Below, one piece after another: positions 1 through 8,194 of a stretch of DNA of 64,000 nucleotides. The stretch is from assembly GCA_001971685.1 (NCBI GenBank), contig CP019326.1, positions 2,356,001 through 2,420,000 on the forward strand, given 5' to 3'. The DNA is from Halomonas sp. 1513 (GTDB lineage: Bacteria > Pseudomonadota > Gammaproteobacteria > Pseudomonadales > Halomonadaceae). A program made the position numbers and the translations under genes. Position 1 is the stretch's first letter; every line of letters begins with the position of its first letter. The notes under the pieces are model-generated. The model searched no databases, was not told the DNA's origin, and saw only the letters and a list, made by a program, of their open reading frames with translations.

Positions 1-230
1 ATGTCGACGAAGCTCTTCTCATCGAAGGCCTTGGGGTCGACCACCGCAGAGTGGATGTTGGTGAATACCTTGAAATCGTCGGCGCAGCGCACGTCATAGC
101 CGTAGCTCGAGGTCCCGTAGGAGATCACCCGGCTCTCGTCCACATAGCGCACCTGGTCAGCCTCGAACGGCTCGATCATGCCTTCCCGCTCGGCCATGCG
201 GCGGATCCACTTGTCGGATTTGATGCTCAT
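1..230 (-). CDS. dcd: dCTP deaminase, N-terminal part (gene runs off the left edge)
   Basis: Makes dUTP from dCTP for thymidylate synthesis in the cytoplasm. The 76 visible codons begin [19 protein letters not shown] and contain the Dcd signature [19 protein letters not shown] at about residues 36-54. The family is about 190 residues, so roughly 60 percent of the protein lies outside the window. It lies downstream of mrp on the same strand, an order I recall from Pseudomonas, but a hairpin terminator sits between them. Identification is firm; nothing can be said about the C-terminus. Confidence 0.93.
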   Translation of the reverse strand, partial: MSIKSDKWIRRMAEREGMIEPFEADQVRYVDESRVISYGTSSYGYDVRCADDFKVFTNIHSAVVDPKAFDEKSFVD

Positions 231-280
231 CGGGGCGTCCTTGATAGGGCAAAGCTGCCGCGCCGTCGCGCCAGCACAAA

Positions 281-308
281 GAAAACGGGCCGTCATGATA
301 ACGGCCCG
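281..308 (-). terminator. Rho-independent terminator after mrp
   Basis: Read on the minus strand, the stem GGGCCGT / ACGGCCC (plus-strand arms 287-293 and 301-307, 7-base loop) is followed by GTTTTC. It lies 30-60 bases past the mrp stop and before dcd, so dcd probably has its own promoter or depends on readthrough. Confidence 0.7.
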
Positions 309-340
309 CAAGGCGAATACAAAGCTGGCAATGGCGGTGT

Positions 341-1168
341 TCAGTCTCCGAAGCTGATGCTTGGGCCCGCGGGCTGCTGGCCCTCGACACCCTCGGCCAC
401 CGCACGCGCCACGCCGCGGAAGGTCGCTGCCACCTCGCTGTCGGGGTCGCTGATCACCGTCGGCCGGCCGCTGTCGGATTGTTCGCGAATCGACAGCGTC
501 AGCGGCAGTTGGCCCAGCAGGCGCGTCTCGTACTGAGCCGCAATGCGCTCGCCGCCGCCGGCGCCGAAGATCGGCTCACTGTGTCCGCACTCGGAACAGA
601 TGTGCAGACTCATGTTCTCGACCACGCCGAGCACCGGCACGTTGACCTTGCGGAACATCTCGATGCCCTTGCGCGCGTCGAGCAGGGCGATGTCCTGCGG
701 CGTGGTAACGATCACCGCCCCCGACACCGGCACCTTCTGCGCCAGGGTCAGCTGGATGTCGCCGGTACCCGGCGGCATGTCGATGAACAGGTAGTCGAGG
801 TCGTTCCAGGCGGTCTGGTTGAGCATCTGCTGGAAGGCACCGGCCACCATCGGCCCACGCCATACCATGGGCTCGTTGATGTCGACCATGAACGCCATCG
901 ACATCGCCTGGATGCCGTGGGCCTCGAGGGGCTGAAACTGGTTCTCGCCGGCCTGCTGCGGCCGCACGCCCTCGCCGATCCCCAGCATCTGCGCCTGGCT
1001 GGGCCCGTAGATATCGGCGTCGAGCAGGCCCACCCGATAGCCTTCGGCGGCCATCGCCAGGGCCAGATTGACGGTCACGGTTGACTTGCCTACGCCCCCC
1101 TTGCCCGACGCCACGGCAACGATATGCTTTACCCCTTCGATCACGGCTTGCTCCTGCTGGTCGATCAT
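341..1168 (-). CDS. mrp: Mrp/ApbC-type iron-sulfur cluster carrier ATPase
   Basis: ParA-like P-loop ATPase that binds and transfers Fe-S clusters in the cytoplasm (known for ApbC/Mrp). The deviant Walker A motif [10 protein letters not shown] is at residues 21-30, [10 protein letters not shown] at about 128-137, and the Fe-S ligand pair CSEC at 191-194. I start at MIDQQEQAV (275 residues) because sequence further upstream is not Mrp-like. E. coli Mrp is about 370 residues and carries an N-terminal MIP18/DUF59 domain; this protein begins directly at the ATPase and lacks it. It is separated from dcd by a terminator. Confidence 0.93.
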   Translation of the reverse strand: MIDQQEQAVIEGVKHIVAVASGKGGVGKSTVTVNLALAMAAEGYRVGLLDADIYGPSQAQMLGIGEGVRPQQAGENQFQPLEAHGIQAMSMAFMVDINEPMVWRGPMVAGAFQQMLNQTAWNDLDYLFIDMPPGTGDIQLTLAQKVPVSGAVIVTTPQDIALLDARKGIEMFRKVNVPVLGVVENMSLHICSECGHSEPIFGAGGGERIAAQYETRLLGQLPLTLSIREQSDSGRPTVISDPDSEVAATFRGVARAVAEGVEGQQPAGPSISFGD

Positions 1169-1262
1169 GGCGACCGGTCGGCACCGGTCGATGTGACGGC
1201 GAGTATAACCCGGTAGCGGGCGGTATAACCAAGCGCCATGCTCAACTTTGGCCTGACACATC

Positions 1263-1297
1263 AAAAACGGCGGCGAGCTGGAGGCTCGCCGCCGTGT
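1263..1297 (-). terminator. Rho-independent terminator after the coiled-coil gene
   Basis: On the minus strand the perfect 10-bp stem GGCGGCGAGC / GCTCGCCGCC with a 5-base loop is followed by GTTTTTG. It sits just past the stop of the 1332-2351 gene and isolates mrp from it, so the mrp promoter must lie within about 1169-1262. Confidence 0.85.
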
Positions 1298-1331
1298 AGT
1301 CATACCGCTACGCCACGGGCGTCAGATCAGC

Positions 1332-2351
1332 TCATTCGTCCTCTTCCTGCTGCGCCGCGGCTGCTTCGAGGCTGGCTTCGAGCTCGCTCAGCTCGTCACG
1401 CCAGCTGGCCAGCTGGGCTTCGAGACGCTCGAGCTGCTCGGTCCGGGCAGTGGTCTGCTCGGAGAGCTCGTTGAGGCGCGCCTCTGCCTCTTCGACCTGC
1501 GCCCGGGTTTCTTCATACTCGTTGAGGGCGCCTTCCAGGCCCTCTTCGACGTGGTCGAAGCTGCGCTGTGACGCCTCGATCTGACCATCGAGTTCGTCGA
1601 CGGTCGCCTGGCGCTCCTCGGCCTGGGCTTCCAGTGCTTCGATCTCTTCCTCCAGGGCAGTGACGCGCTCCTGACCGGACTCGACCTGGCTTTCCAGCTC
1701 GGCGTGACGCCCTTCGGCCTCGGCGATCTGCTCCTCCAGTGCCTCGAACGAGTCACGCGCGCTGTCGCGGGCCTCGCGCGTCTCTTCGGCCTGGGCTTCC
1801 AGCGTTTCCAGCTCGGCCTGCTTCTGCGCGACCTGCTCGTCCAGCGCCTGGGCCTGCTCGTTGAGCTCCTCGACCTGTGCCTCGAGCTCATCGCGACGTG
1901 CCGCCAGCTCGTTTTCCTGCTCCTCGCGGCGGGCTTCGAGCTCCTCTTCCTGCTCTTGGCGCCGTGCGTCGAGCTCCTCTTCCTGCTCGGCCTGACGCGC
2001 CTCGTAGGCGGCCTCCTGATCGGCCAGCTGTGCTTCGCTATCGGCCAGTTGGTTTTCTACCTCGGCGAGGCGCTCGCGGGCCGCCTCGGCGTCGGCTTCC
2101 AGCGCCTCGAGCTGCTGCTGGGCCTCCTCGACGCTGCCCTGGGCTTCGGCGAACGTGTCGACTTCGCTGCGCAGCGCGTCGTTCTCGCCCTCGAGCACCG
2201 CGACCCGCTCCTCGAGGCTATCGCGCTCTTCGCGTGCGGAGCTCGCGCCGGAGCTGGCAATCAAGGCATAGACCAGCGCGATCGCTGCCACCCCGGCCAG
2301 GATGCGCACCCGGTTGTCGCGGGAGAGTTCACTCATTGATTGTTGTGCCAT
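1332..2351 (-). CDS. Membrane-anchored long coiled-coil protein, function unknown
   Basis: A 339-residue protein. A short polar N-terminus is followed by one hydrophobic segment at about residues 17-35 (ILAGVAAIALVYALIASSG), then almost continuous heptad-rich sequence to the acidic end (QEEDE). It is very rich in E, A, Q, R and L. Residues about 115-165 hold near-repeats of the unit E-E-E-L-x-A-R-R-x-E-Q. This predicts an inner-membrane anchor with a long rod, most likely periplasmic given the short, basic N-terminal side, though topology is an inference. The start is supported by AAGGGG about 10 bases upstream. It is a single-gene unit with its own terminator. SMC-like similarity would be compositional only. 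Confidence 0.75.
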   Translation of the reverse strand: MAQQSMSELSRDNRVRILAGVAAIALVYALIASSGASSAREERDSLEERVAVLEGENDALRSEVDTFAEAQGSVEEAQQQLEALEADAEAARERLAEVENQLADSEAQLADQEAAYEARQAEQEEELDARRQEQEEELEARREEQENELAARRDELEAQVEELNEQAQALDEQVAQKQAELETLEAQAEETREARDSARDSFEALEEQIAEAEGRHAELESQVESGQERVTALEEEIEALEAQAEERQATVDELDGQIEASQRSFDHVEEGLEGALNEYEETRAQVEEAEARLNELSEQTTARTEQLERLEAQLASWRDELSELEASLEAAAAQQEEDE

Positions 2352-2514
2352 CTATCGATTCCCCTTAGTCAACTGCGTTTACGCCGCCATCGCTCGCACG
2401 ACGCTAGGGTAAGACTCACTCGTTCAGCATACACATTCACGGCGACCAAGAAAGTCATTGCAACGAATTGTTATCCATCGCAGGACATACCGCCATGACT
2501 CAGGTGAAGAAGAT

Positions 2515-3120
2515 TCAGTTCGATGAGACCGGGGTGATTCGCCAACGCGATAGCCAGGCCGAGCCCTGGACGTCCAGCCCCAGCTCCTCGAGCCACTCGA
2601 CGACCTTTAGGTTCGACTGGTGCCCGGCCCAATAGTCGCGGTCGTAGGGTACGAAGTAGAGCCCGAAGGTTTCGCTGTAAACGGGGGGCTCCGGCGCTGC
2701 GGCGTGGAAGGCATCGAGGCGCTGTCGCAGCGCTTCGACGCGCTCGGACTCCGCCGAAAGTTCATAGACCCGCTGGCGCCCCTCGGGGGTCACCCGGGCG
2801 GGCAGCGGTGCGGCCTCGGTGATGTCGTGATCCATGCGTCCGAGTCCACTGTCGGTCGGCCACAGCAAGGCAGAGAGCCCGGCCAGGGTCCCGCGCCGGC
2901 CCTCCACGTACCAGTCCCACTCGCCGAAGGAGTAGCGCGTGAGGCCTTCTCGGTGAGGAATCACCAGGCTGGCGTGGCGGCCGTGATCGACCAGATAGAC
3001 CGGCTGCGGCGTGTCGATGTCGACCGCGGGTGTGACCCGTGCGGCGCATCCGCAGAGCAGGGTAACGGTGAGCAAGGTGCCCAGCACCAGCAGCATTCGA
3101 TAGCGGTACTTGCCCAACAT
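2515..3120 (-). CDS. Lipoprotein, probably DUF2459 family
   Basis: A 201-residue exported protein. MLGKYRYRM precedes a hydrophobic stretch ending LLCGCAAR, a lipobox-like site with lipidation expected at the Cys after Gly. The body has VYLVDHGRHASLVIP and FGEWDWYVEGRRG, which resemble the H-G-x-H/T-x-x-x-V-x-P and G-x-x-x-W-Y pattern I recall from DUF2459 (TIGR02117-type) proteins. That match is from memory and only moderately sure. I chose the internal ATG at 3120 because sequence further upstream is not signal-like and encodes a separate small gene. No enzymatic role is assigned. Confidence 0.6.
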   Translation of the reverse strand: MLGKYRYRMLLVLGTLLTVTLLCGCAARVTPAVDIDTPQPVYLVDHGRHASLVIPHREGLTRYSFGEWDWYVEGRRGTLAGLSALLWPTDSGLGRMDHDITEAAPLPARVTPEGRQRVYELSAESERVEALRQRLDAFHAAAPEPPVYSETFGLYFVPYDRDYWAGHQSNLKVVEWLEELGLDVQGSAWLSRWRITPVSSN

Positions 3121-3140
3121 ATCGACACCCGCGACGCGGC

Positions 3141-3215
3141 TCAGCGCAAGCCGAGCAGCGACAAGACGAACATCACAACCACGATCAGGCCAATGATATA
3201 GATAATGCTGCGCAT
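3141..3215 (-). CDS. 24-residue single-helix membrane peptide
   Basis: The translation is MRSIIYIIGLIVVVMFV followed by LSLLGLR and a TGA stop: one hydrophobic helix with a single Arg near each end. An excellent ribosome site, AAGGAG with 8-base spacing, precedes the ATG. It ends 20 bases before the lipoprotein start on the same strand, so the two are probably cotranscribed. The ORF is too short for automatic callers. I recall similar tiny MRS-I-Y-I-I-G-L-type proteins in other proteobacterial genomes but know of no function. The strong ribosome site and clean hydrophobic composition are the grounds for calling it. Confidence 0.6.
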   Translation of the reverse strand: MRSIIYIIGLIVVVMFVLSLLGLR

Positions 3216-3437
3216 GGTGGCACTCCTTGCATCTCGAGTCGGAAGCGGGCAGCGCGACGTCATCCTGACGGCACGGCATTGCCCAGATCGGCCGGCGTTC
3301 ATGCCGCCGGCCATTCCAGCCTAGCAGCCCTCATCCGCCTTGCACACCGGTAGCGCCCGGGCAACTGGCCGCGACCAGGGAACCAACGCGTTCGCAGCGA
3401 GCTCAAACCAGGCCAACCACTTCAAGGAGATGCGCCT
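3216..3437. other. Divergent intergenic region
   Basis: Holds the start signals for the minus-strand peptide/lipoprotein pair and the plus-strand serine hydrolase. I see no convincing hairpin, RNA or further ORF in it. A good Shine-Dalgarno (AAGGAG) lies 9 bases before the hydrolase ATG. Confidence 0.4.
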
Positions 3438-4463
3438 ATGCTCGCCGTGTCACAGGCATGGATGCGACCCCTCACTGCCATACTCGCCGGCGTGACACTG
3501 TGCGGACTGATGGCGGCTGGCGCAGCCGCCGATGCGCCCTCCGAGCAGGCGCTGACCGAGATGCGAGACGCCACCCAGCGACTCGACAGGGTGCATGCAC
3601 TGGTGGTCGCACATGACGGCGAGATCGTCCTCGAGCACCATCAGGGCGGCCCTGGCACTACCACTCCCGCCAATGTGAAGTCACTCTCCAAGACCGTGCT
3701 GGCGGCGCTCACCGGCGCAGCCATTCACGCCGGGGTGATCGAGGACGACGATCAGCCGCTGGTCGAGTTGCTAGGCGATCGCGTGCCAGCCGATGCCGAC
3801 TCGCGCGTCAACGAGATTACCGTTGGCCACCTGTTGGCACTTCAGGCCGGGCTGGAGCGCACCTCAGGCGGCAACTATGGGGCCTGGGTGGCGAGCCCTG
3901 ACTGGGTCGCCGATGCCCTGCGCCGCCCCTTCGTCGATGAGCCCGGCGGTCGCATGCTCTACTCCACCGGCTCCAGCCACCTGCTGTCAGCCGCCCTGAC
4001 CCAGGCCAGCGGCGAGTCGACGCTGGCACTCGCCCGGCGGCTACTCGGCGAGCCGCTATCGATCGACATTCCGGCCTGGGCGCGCGACCCGCAAGGTATC
4101 TACTTCGGCGGTAACGACATGCTGCTATCGCCGCGCGCGCTGATACAGATCGGCGAACTGTATCGTCACGACGGCCAGCTCAACGGTCAACGCATCCTGC
4201 CCGAGGACTGGGTCGAGCGCTCCTGGACCGCTCGCGGCAGTTCGCCCTGGACCAACGATGGCTATGGCTATGGCTGGTTCGTCACCACCCTGGGCGGCGA
4301 AGCGGCCTACTATGGCCGCGGCTTCGGCGGGCAGGCACTGTTCGTGGTGCCCGAGCGGGCACTGACGATTGCCATCACCGCCGACCCCAACCCGCCGTCT
4401 CCCGGCGGCCAGTTTCAGCGCCAGCTCAACGGCCTGGTCGAGACGCTCCTCGACGCCAACTAG
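3438..4463 (+). CDS. Exported serine hydrolase, beta-lactamase class C / DUF-type esterase family
   Basis: A 341-residue protein with an N-terminal signal-like stretch (LTAILAGVTLCGLMAAGAAA, about residues 12-31), so probably periplasmic. The S-x-x-K nucleophile motif is SLSK at residues 82-85. The second-motif tyrosine is probably Y175 in MLYSTGSSH, where the usual Asn of Y-x-N is Thr. The third motif region is YYGRGFGGQALFVVP near residues 291-305. This architecture belongs to the AmpC/EstB/PBP4-like superfamily, whose members include esterases and peptidases, so the substrate cannot be given. It ends 3 bases from the convergent GT2 gene. Confidence 0.8.
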   Translation: MLAVSQAWMRPLTAILAGVTLCGLMAAGAAADAPSEQALTEMRDATQRLDRVHALVVAHDGEIVLEHHQGGPGTTTPANVKSLSKTVLAALTGAAIHAGVIEDDDQPLVELLGDRVPADADSRVNEITVGHLLALQAGLERTSGGNYGAWVASPDWVADALRRPFVDEPGGRMLYSTGSSHLLSAALTQASGESTLALARRLLGEPLSIDIPAWARDPQGIYFGGNDMLLSPRALIQIGELYRHDGQLNGQRILPEDWVERSWTARGSSPWTNDGYGYGWFVTTLGGEAAYYGRGFGGQALFVVPERALTIAITADPNPPSPGGQFQRQLNGLVETLLDAN

Positions 4464-4466
4464 CGC

Positions 4467-5882
4467 TCATTCACTGCCCCACTGCCCGCTGCGCTTCATC
4501 GCACCCCACTGGTGCTTGCGGCGGGCAAACCACTGCCACAGCCCGCGGCAGCGCCACAGGGTGTTGAGCTGGCGATAGCCGAAGTTCTCGAGTATCGCGA
4601 CCAGGAACAGGCGCAGCATGTCACGGCGCCGCTGATAGACGCGAAACGACAGCGTCTCCAGCAGCAGGCCGTTGACCGACAGCAGGATACCCATGCCGAT
4701 CGCCACCAGCAGGAACACCGTGAGCGCCAGGGGCGAGATGATGCCCATGCTGAAACCGACGATCATGAACAGGTAGCCTGCCACTTCGACCAGCGGCCCC
4801 AGCCACTCGAACAGGGTCATGAAAGGCCAGGCCAGATGCCCCGGCGCCCCGCCCCGTGGGCTGGTGGCCAGTCGCGTGTGGCGGCTCAGGCTCTCGGCCA
4901 GCCCGCGCTGCCAGCGGCTCCTCTGGCGTCCCAAGGTACCCAGGTCCTCGGGCGCCTCGGTCCAGCAGATCGGGTCGGGCAGGTAGCGGATGCGATACGG
5001 CAGGCGTTGCTCGCGGTGATAGCGGTGCAGGCGCACCACCAGCTCCATGTCCTCGCCCACCGTCGAGGTGCTGTAGCCGCCGACATCCATCACCCGCTGC
5101 CGATCGAACAGCCCAAAGGCACCGGAGATGATCAGCACCGCATTCATCGGCGACCAGCCGAGTCGCCCAAACAGGAAGGCACGCAGGTACTCGACGATCT
5201 GGAAGCGTGCCAGCAGGTTGTCGGGGATGCCCGCCTCGAGCAGAAAACCGCCGCGCACCTTGGAGCCGTTGGCAATACGCACGGTCCCCCCCGCCGCCAC
5301 GGTGCGCTCATCCTCGAGAAACGGCTGCACCACTCGCAGCAGGCTGTCGCGCTGCAGGATGGAGTCGGCATCCACCGCGCAGAACAGCCCGTGACGGGCG
5401 GCATTGATCCCCGCATTGAGCGCATCGGCCTTGCCGCCATTGGCCTTGTCGAGCACCTTGAGATTGGCATAGCGCCGCGAGCGATAGACCCCCAGCACCT
5501 CCTGGTGCGGCACGGTGCGGCGCAGCGGCTCGGGATAGGGCTCGAGTTCGAAGGCCTCGCTCAGCACCGCCAGGGTCTCATCCTTGGAGCCGTCGTTGAT
5601 CACCACTACTTCGAACTCGGGGTACTGCATCTGCAGCAGCGACAGGATCGAGGTGCGAATCGTCGCCGCCTCGTTATACGCCGGCACCAGCACCGACACC
5701 GCCGGCTCGACGCCGAGATAGGGGGCGTCCTCACCGAGCTCGGCGCGCTGGCGCATATAGCGCCGCAAGCTGATCATCGACAGCAGGTTGAGCACCAGGT
5801 AGCCGCCGTTGAGCAGCACGAAATAACCGATAAAGCCGACCTGCCCCCACCACACCCAATCGATCGCCGCCACGCTTTGCAT
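4467..5882 (-). CDS. Processive family 2 glycosyltransferase (PgaC/YaiP-like polysaccharide synthase)
   Basis: A 471-residue inner-membrane synthase. One N-terminal helix (about residues 12-34) precedes the GT-A domain with VINDGSKDE (95-102), the DAD metal site at 171-173, GEDME at 276-280 and QRSRW at 320-324. Several C-terminal helices (about 350-430) would form the translocation channel. D, DxD, ED and QxxRW are the residues of processive beta-glycan synthases, so polymer synthesis is likely; the sugar is unknown. It is last in the kinase-receiver-YaiO-HEAT-GT2 operon. Its ATG overlaps the stop of the HEAT gene (TGATG), so translation is probably coupled. The GGAGG site supports this start. 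Confidence 0.88.
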   Translation of the reverse strand: MQSVAAIDWVWWGQVGFIGYFVLLNGGYLVLNLLSMISLRRYMRQRAELGEDAPYLGVEPAVSVLVPAYNEAATIRTSILSLLQMQYPEFEVVVINDGSKDETLAVLSEAFELEPYPEPLRRTVPHQEVLGVYRSRRYANLKVLDKANGGKADALNAGINAARHGLFCAVDADSILQRDSLLRVVQPFLEDERTVAAGGTVRIANGSKVRGGFLLEAGIPDNLLARFQIVEYLRAFLFGRLGWSPMNAVLIISGAFGLFDRQRVMDVGGYSTSTVGEDMELVVRLHRYHREQRLPYRIRYLPDPICWTEAPEDLGTLGRQRSRWQRGLAESLSRHTRLATSPRGGAPGHLAWPFMTLFEWLGPLVEVAGYLFMIVGFSMGIISPLALTVFLLVAIGMGILLSVNGLLLETLSFRVYQRRRDMLRLFLVAILENFGYRQLNTLWRCRGLWQWFARRKHQWGAMKRSGQWGSE

Positions 5883-6988
5883 CAAATTCCTCCTTCGGCC
5901 ATGGCACGGCGCAGGGCATCCTGGCCATATCGGTCGTTCAGCCCCTCGAGCAGCGTGATCAGCTTGTCGCTGCGCATCCCCGGTAACGAGACCAGTGCAT
6001 CCGCCGCTGCCTGACGCACCCACCAGTTGGCATCCTCCAGCAGCGCCGCAAGCAGCGGCGCATCGGCAGCGCTGGCCTGGCGCCGCAGGGCGGCCAACGC
6101 CGCAAGCCTCACCGTGGGCGCCTCGCTGTTGAGGCCGGCGACCAGCCGCTCACGGTCTCGCGGGTCGCACAGCTCGCCGAGGCTGCGCAGCGCCGCACAG
6201 CGCGCCTCGACATCATGGCCCTGCCACTCCCCGCTGGCCGGCGGCTCGGCCAGGAAGCGACGCGCCCAGGAGGCGGCCTGGCTCGGCTCGGCCCAGGACA
6301 GCAGCGCCACGCAGCGGCCGGTGTCACCTTGCGGCGTGTCCAGTTGCTCGAGCAAGGGGCCGCTGACGGCATCGCGGCCGGCTTGCTGGCACAGCGCCTC
6401 GAGACGCGGCAGCGCCCAGTCGCGACGTGACGCGATCAGCGGCAGGATGCGCTGCATGGCGCGCCGCGCATCCATCGCTACCAGCGTCTGGGCGGCAGCC
6501 AGGGATACCGCCGCATTGCGCGACTCGAGCAGCGGCGAAGCGGCGTACCAATGCGCGACATCCGCCAGGTAGCGCAGGCAGGTCAAGGCCACCAGGCGGT
6601 GATGCACGGCGCGACTCTCGAGCAACCCGACCACGGCATCGAGCATGCCGAGACGCTCGAGCAAGACATTGAGCCGCTGCCGGGCGGTGCCGCGCAGCTG
6701 ACGCTGCATGCGACTCCACAGCAGCAGAAACCACATCCGCTCGCGGCGGCCACGCGGCGGCGACGGCAGCGCACTCTCCTCGGCCTGCATGCTCCAGGCC
6801 GCCAGGTGGGGTCGCCAGGCGGCAATGAATGCCTGACGCCGCACCTCACGCCGGGCCGCCAGCTCGGAGAGCACCAGCACCTGCGACATCACCAGCAGGG
6901 TCAGCAGTGCCAGGGCCAGTGCACTGTAGACCGCCAGTCGCAGGACGGGATCGTCCGGCAGGCTGGTGAGCCTAACCGGGGCGGCCAT
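5882..6988 (-). CDS. Membrane-anchored HEAT-repeat protein
   Basis: A 368-residue protein. One N-terminal membrane helix (LAVYSALALALLTLLVMSQV, about residues 18-37) precedes an alpha-helical solenoid. Repeats such as [20 protein letters not shown] and VRQAAADALVSLPG in the last 100 residues are typical HEAT or PBS-lyase-like repeats. It lies between the YaiO barrel gene and the GT2 synthase, with an overlapping stop/start to the latter. It may scaffold or regulate the synthase at the inner membrane, an inference from context only. The ATG at 6988, 26 bases past the upstream stop, is preferred because earlier sequence is not protein-like. Confidence 0.78.
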   Translation of the reverse strand: MAAPVRLTSLPDDPVLRLAVYSALALALLTLLVMSQVLVLSELAARREVRRQAFIAAWRPHLAAWSMQAEESALPSPPRGRRERMWFLLLWSRMQRQLRGTARQRLNVLLERLGMLDAVVGLLESRAVHHRLVALTCLRYLADVAHWYAASPLLESRNAAVSLAAAQTLVAMDARRAMQRILPLIASRRDWALPRLEALCQQAGRDAVSGPLLEQLDTPQGDTGRCVALLSWAEPSQAASWARRFLAEPPASGEWQGHDVEARCAALRSLGELCDPRDRERLVAGLNSEAPTVRLAALAALRRQASAADAPLLAALLEDANWWVRQAAADALVSLPGMRSDKLITLLEGLNDRYGQDALRRAMAEGGI

Positions 6989-7013
6989 GATCAGCGTCAC
7001 AGCGGTTTCAAGC

Positions 7014-7784
7014 TCAGAAGGCGCGTCGCACGCCCAGTTGGATGCCGTGACGATCGTAGAGATCGCCCTGGCTGAGAGTGCCCAGCTCCCACGACAGCGC
7101 CCAGTCGGCATCCAGCCAGTGACGGCCGCGCACGGCGAAGGAGGTCACGTCGCTGGTGATTACCTCTCCCCCCGGTATGCCCTCCTCTTCACGGCCGGTG
7201 CCGGCACGCACGCCGACTACGCTGCGTTCGTGGTAGTAGTGATCGAGTGCCACGGCGTGCCCCACCGGATTGCCGGCACCCTGGACATCGCTGACGTTGA
7301 GGGTGTAGCCGGCACGCCAGTTACCCCAGTAGCGCTCGGCGCCGAGCGCCAGGCGGTCCACCCGGGAGGCGTCGTACTCGGTGCGGCGCACGCTCGCGCT
7401 GCCCACGAACCCCTGCGGCAGACGCCGCTGCAGGCGCAGGTCGGCATACCACTTGGGCAGGAAATCCGCAGCGAACGTTCGGCCCGCCTCGGGCTGCAGT
7501 ACCCAGTTTTCATCCAGGGGAATGGCGGCGCCGAGTTCGACCCCCTCATCCCAGCTGCCGAAGCGCCGCTCGCGCAGCGCCGCCGCGTACCAGGTGGTCT
7601 CACCGGGGCGGCTGGATTGCAGGTCGAGTCGCTGTGTCTGCCAGTCTACAAAGCCGCTGTCGAGGCTGTCATAGCGGTAGGAGATCTCGCCTTCGACGCG
7701 GCGCTCCTCGGCCATGGCGTTGGCGCCGGCCATCATCAGCAACGCCACAAGCCCCACGCAGCGACACACGCTTGCCCCACGCAT
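7014..7784 (-). CDS. YaiO-family outer-membrane beta-barrel protein
   Basis: A 256-residue protein with a signal peptide (VGLVALLMMAGANAMA, cleavage near residue 25). The rest alternates polar and aromatic residues and ends in RRAF, a terminal Phe typical of outer-membrane barrels. The order of strands (GEISYRYDSL, WYAAALRERR, VDRLALGAERYWG, SWELGTLSQGDLYDRHGI) fits YaiO. E. coli yaiO sits beside the GT2 gene yaiP, and the same pairing is seen here, so it probably exports or anchors the polymer. The start overlaps the receiver stop as TGATG; a TTG lies just upstream as an alternative. Confidence 0.82.
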   Translation of the reverse strand: MRGASVCRCVGLVALLMMAGANAMAEERRVEGEISYRYDSLDSGFVDWQTQRLDLQSSRPGETTWYAAALRERRFGSWDEGVELGAAIPLDENWVLQPEAGRTFAADFLPKWYADLRLQRRLPQGFVGSASVRRTEYDASRVDRLALGAERYWGNWRAGYTLNVSDVQGAGNPVGHAVALDHYYHERSVVGVRAGTGREEEGIPGGEVITSDVTSFAVRGRHWLDADWALSWELGTLSQGDLYDRHGIQLGVRRAF

Positions 7785-8194
7785 CAACGTTTCCTCATCG
7801 AGCGACGCAGCCGCGCCAGCAGCTCGTCGGGTTGAAAGGGTTTGGTCACGTAGTCCTCGGCGCCCAGCTCGAGGGCGCGGACGATATCGGCTTCCCGCGC
7901 CTTGGCCGTCAGCATCAGCACCGGTACCGCCTGCCAGGCCGGCTGGGCACGCAGGCGCTCGAGAATTTCCAGGCCATCGTGATAGGGCAGCATGATATCC
8001 AGCAGCACCAGATCGGGGATATCGCCATCGGCAACTGGTTCGCTCAGGCGTTCCAGCGCCTGGCGCCCGTCGGCGGCATGTTCCACTGCATAGCCGTTGC
8101 GCTCGAGCAGAAAACGGATCAGGAAGGCGATGTCCTCCTCATCCTCGACCATCAGGATACGCGGCGCACTGGCACCAGCGGCGGCTTCACTCAT
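7784..8194 (-). CDS. Stand-alone response-regulator receiver (CheY-like)
   Basis: The 136 residues form a single receiver domain. The acid pair is E17-D18-E19 in MVEDEED, the phospho-acceptor is D66 in LLDIMLP, and the switch residues are T96 and K118 (YVTKPF). It has no DNA-binding or enzymatic output domain, so it must act by protein contact, plausibly on the downstream polysaccharide machinery. It overlaps the kinase gene by 4 bases and the YaiO gene by 1, so kinase and regulator form a cognate pair within the operon. Confidence 0.9.
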   Translation of the reverse strand: MSEAAAGASAPRILMVEDEEDIAFLIRFLLERNGYAVEHAADGRQALERLSEPVADGDIPDLVLLDIMLPYHDGLEILERLRAQPAWQAVPVLMLTAKAREADIVRALELGAEDYVTKPFQPDELLARLRRSMRKR

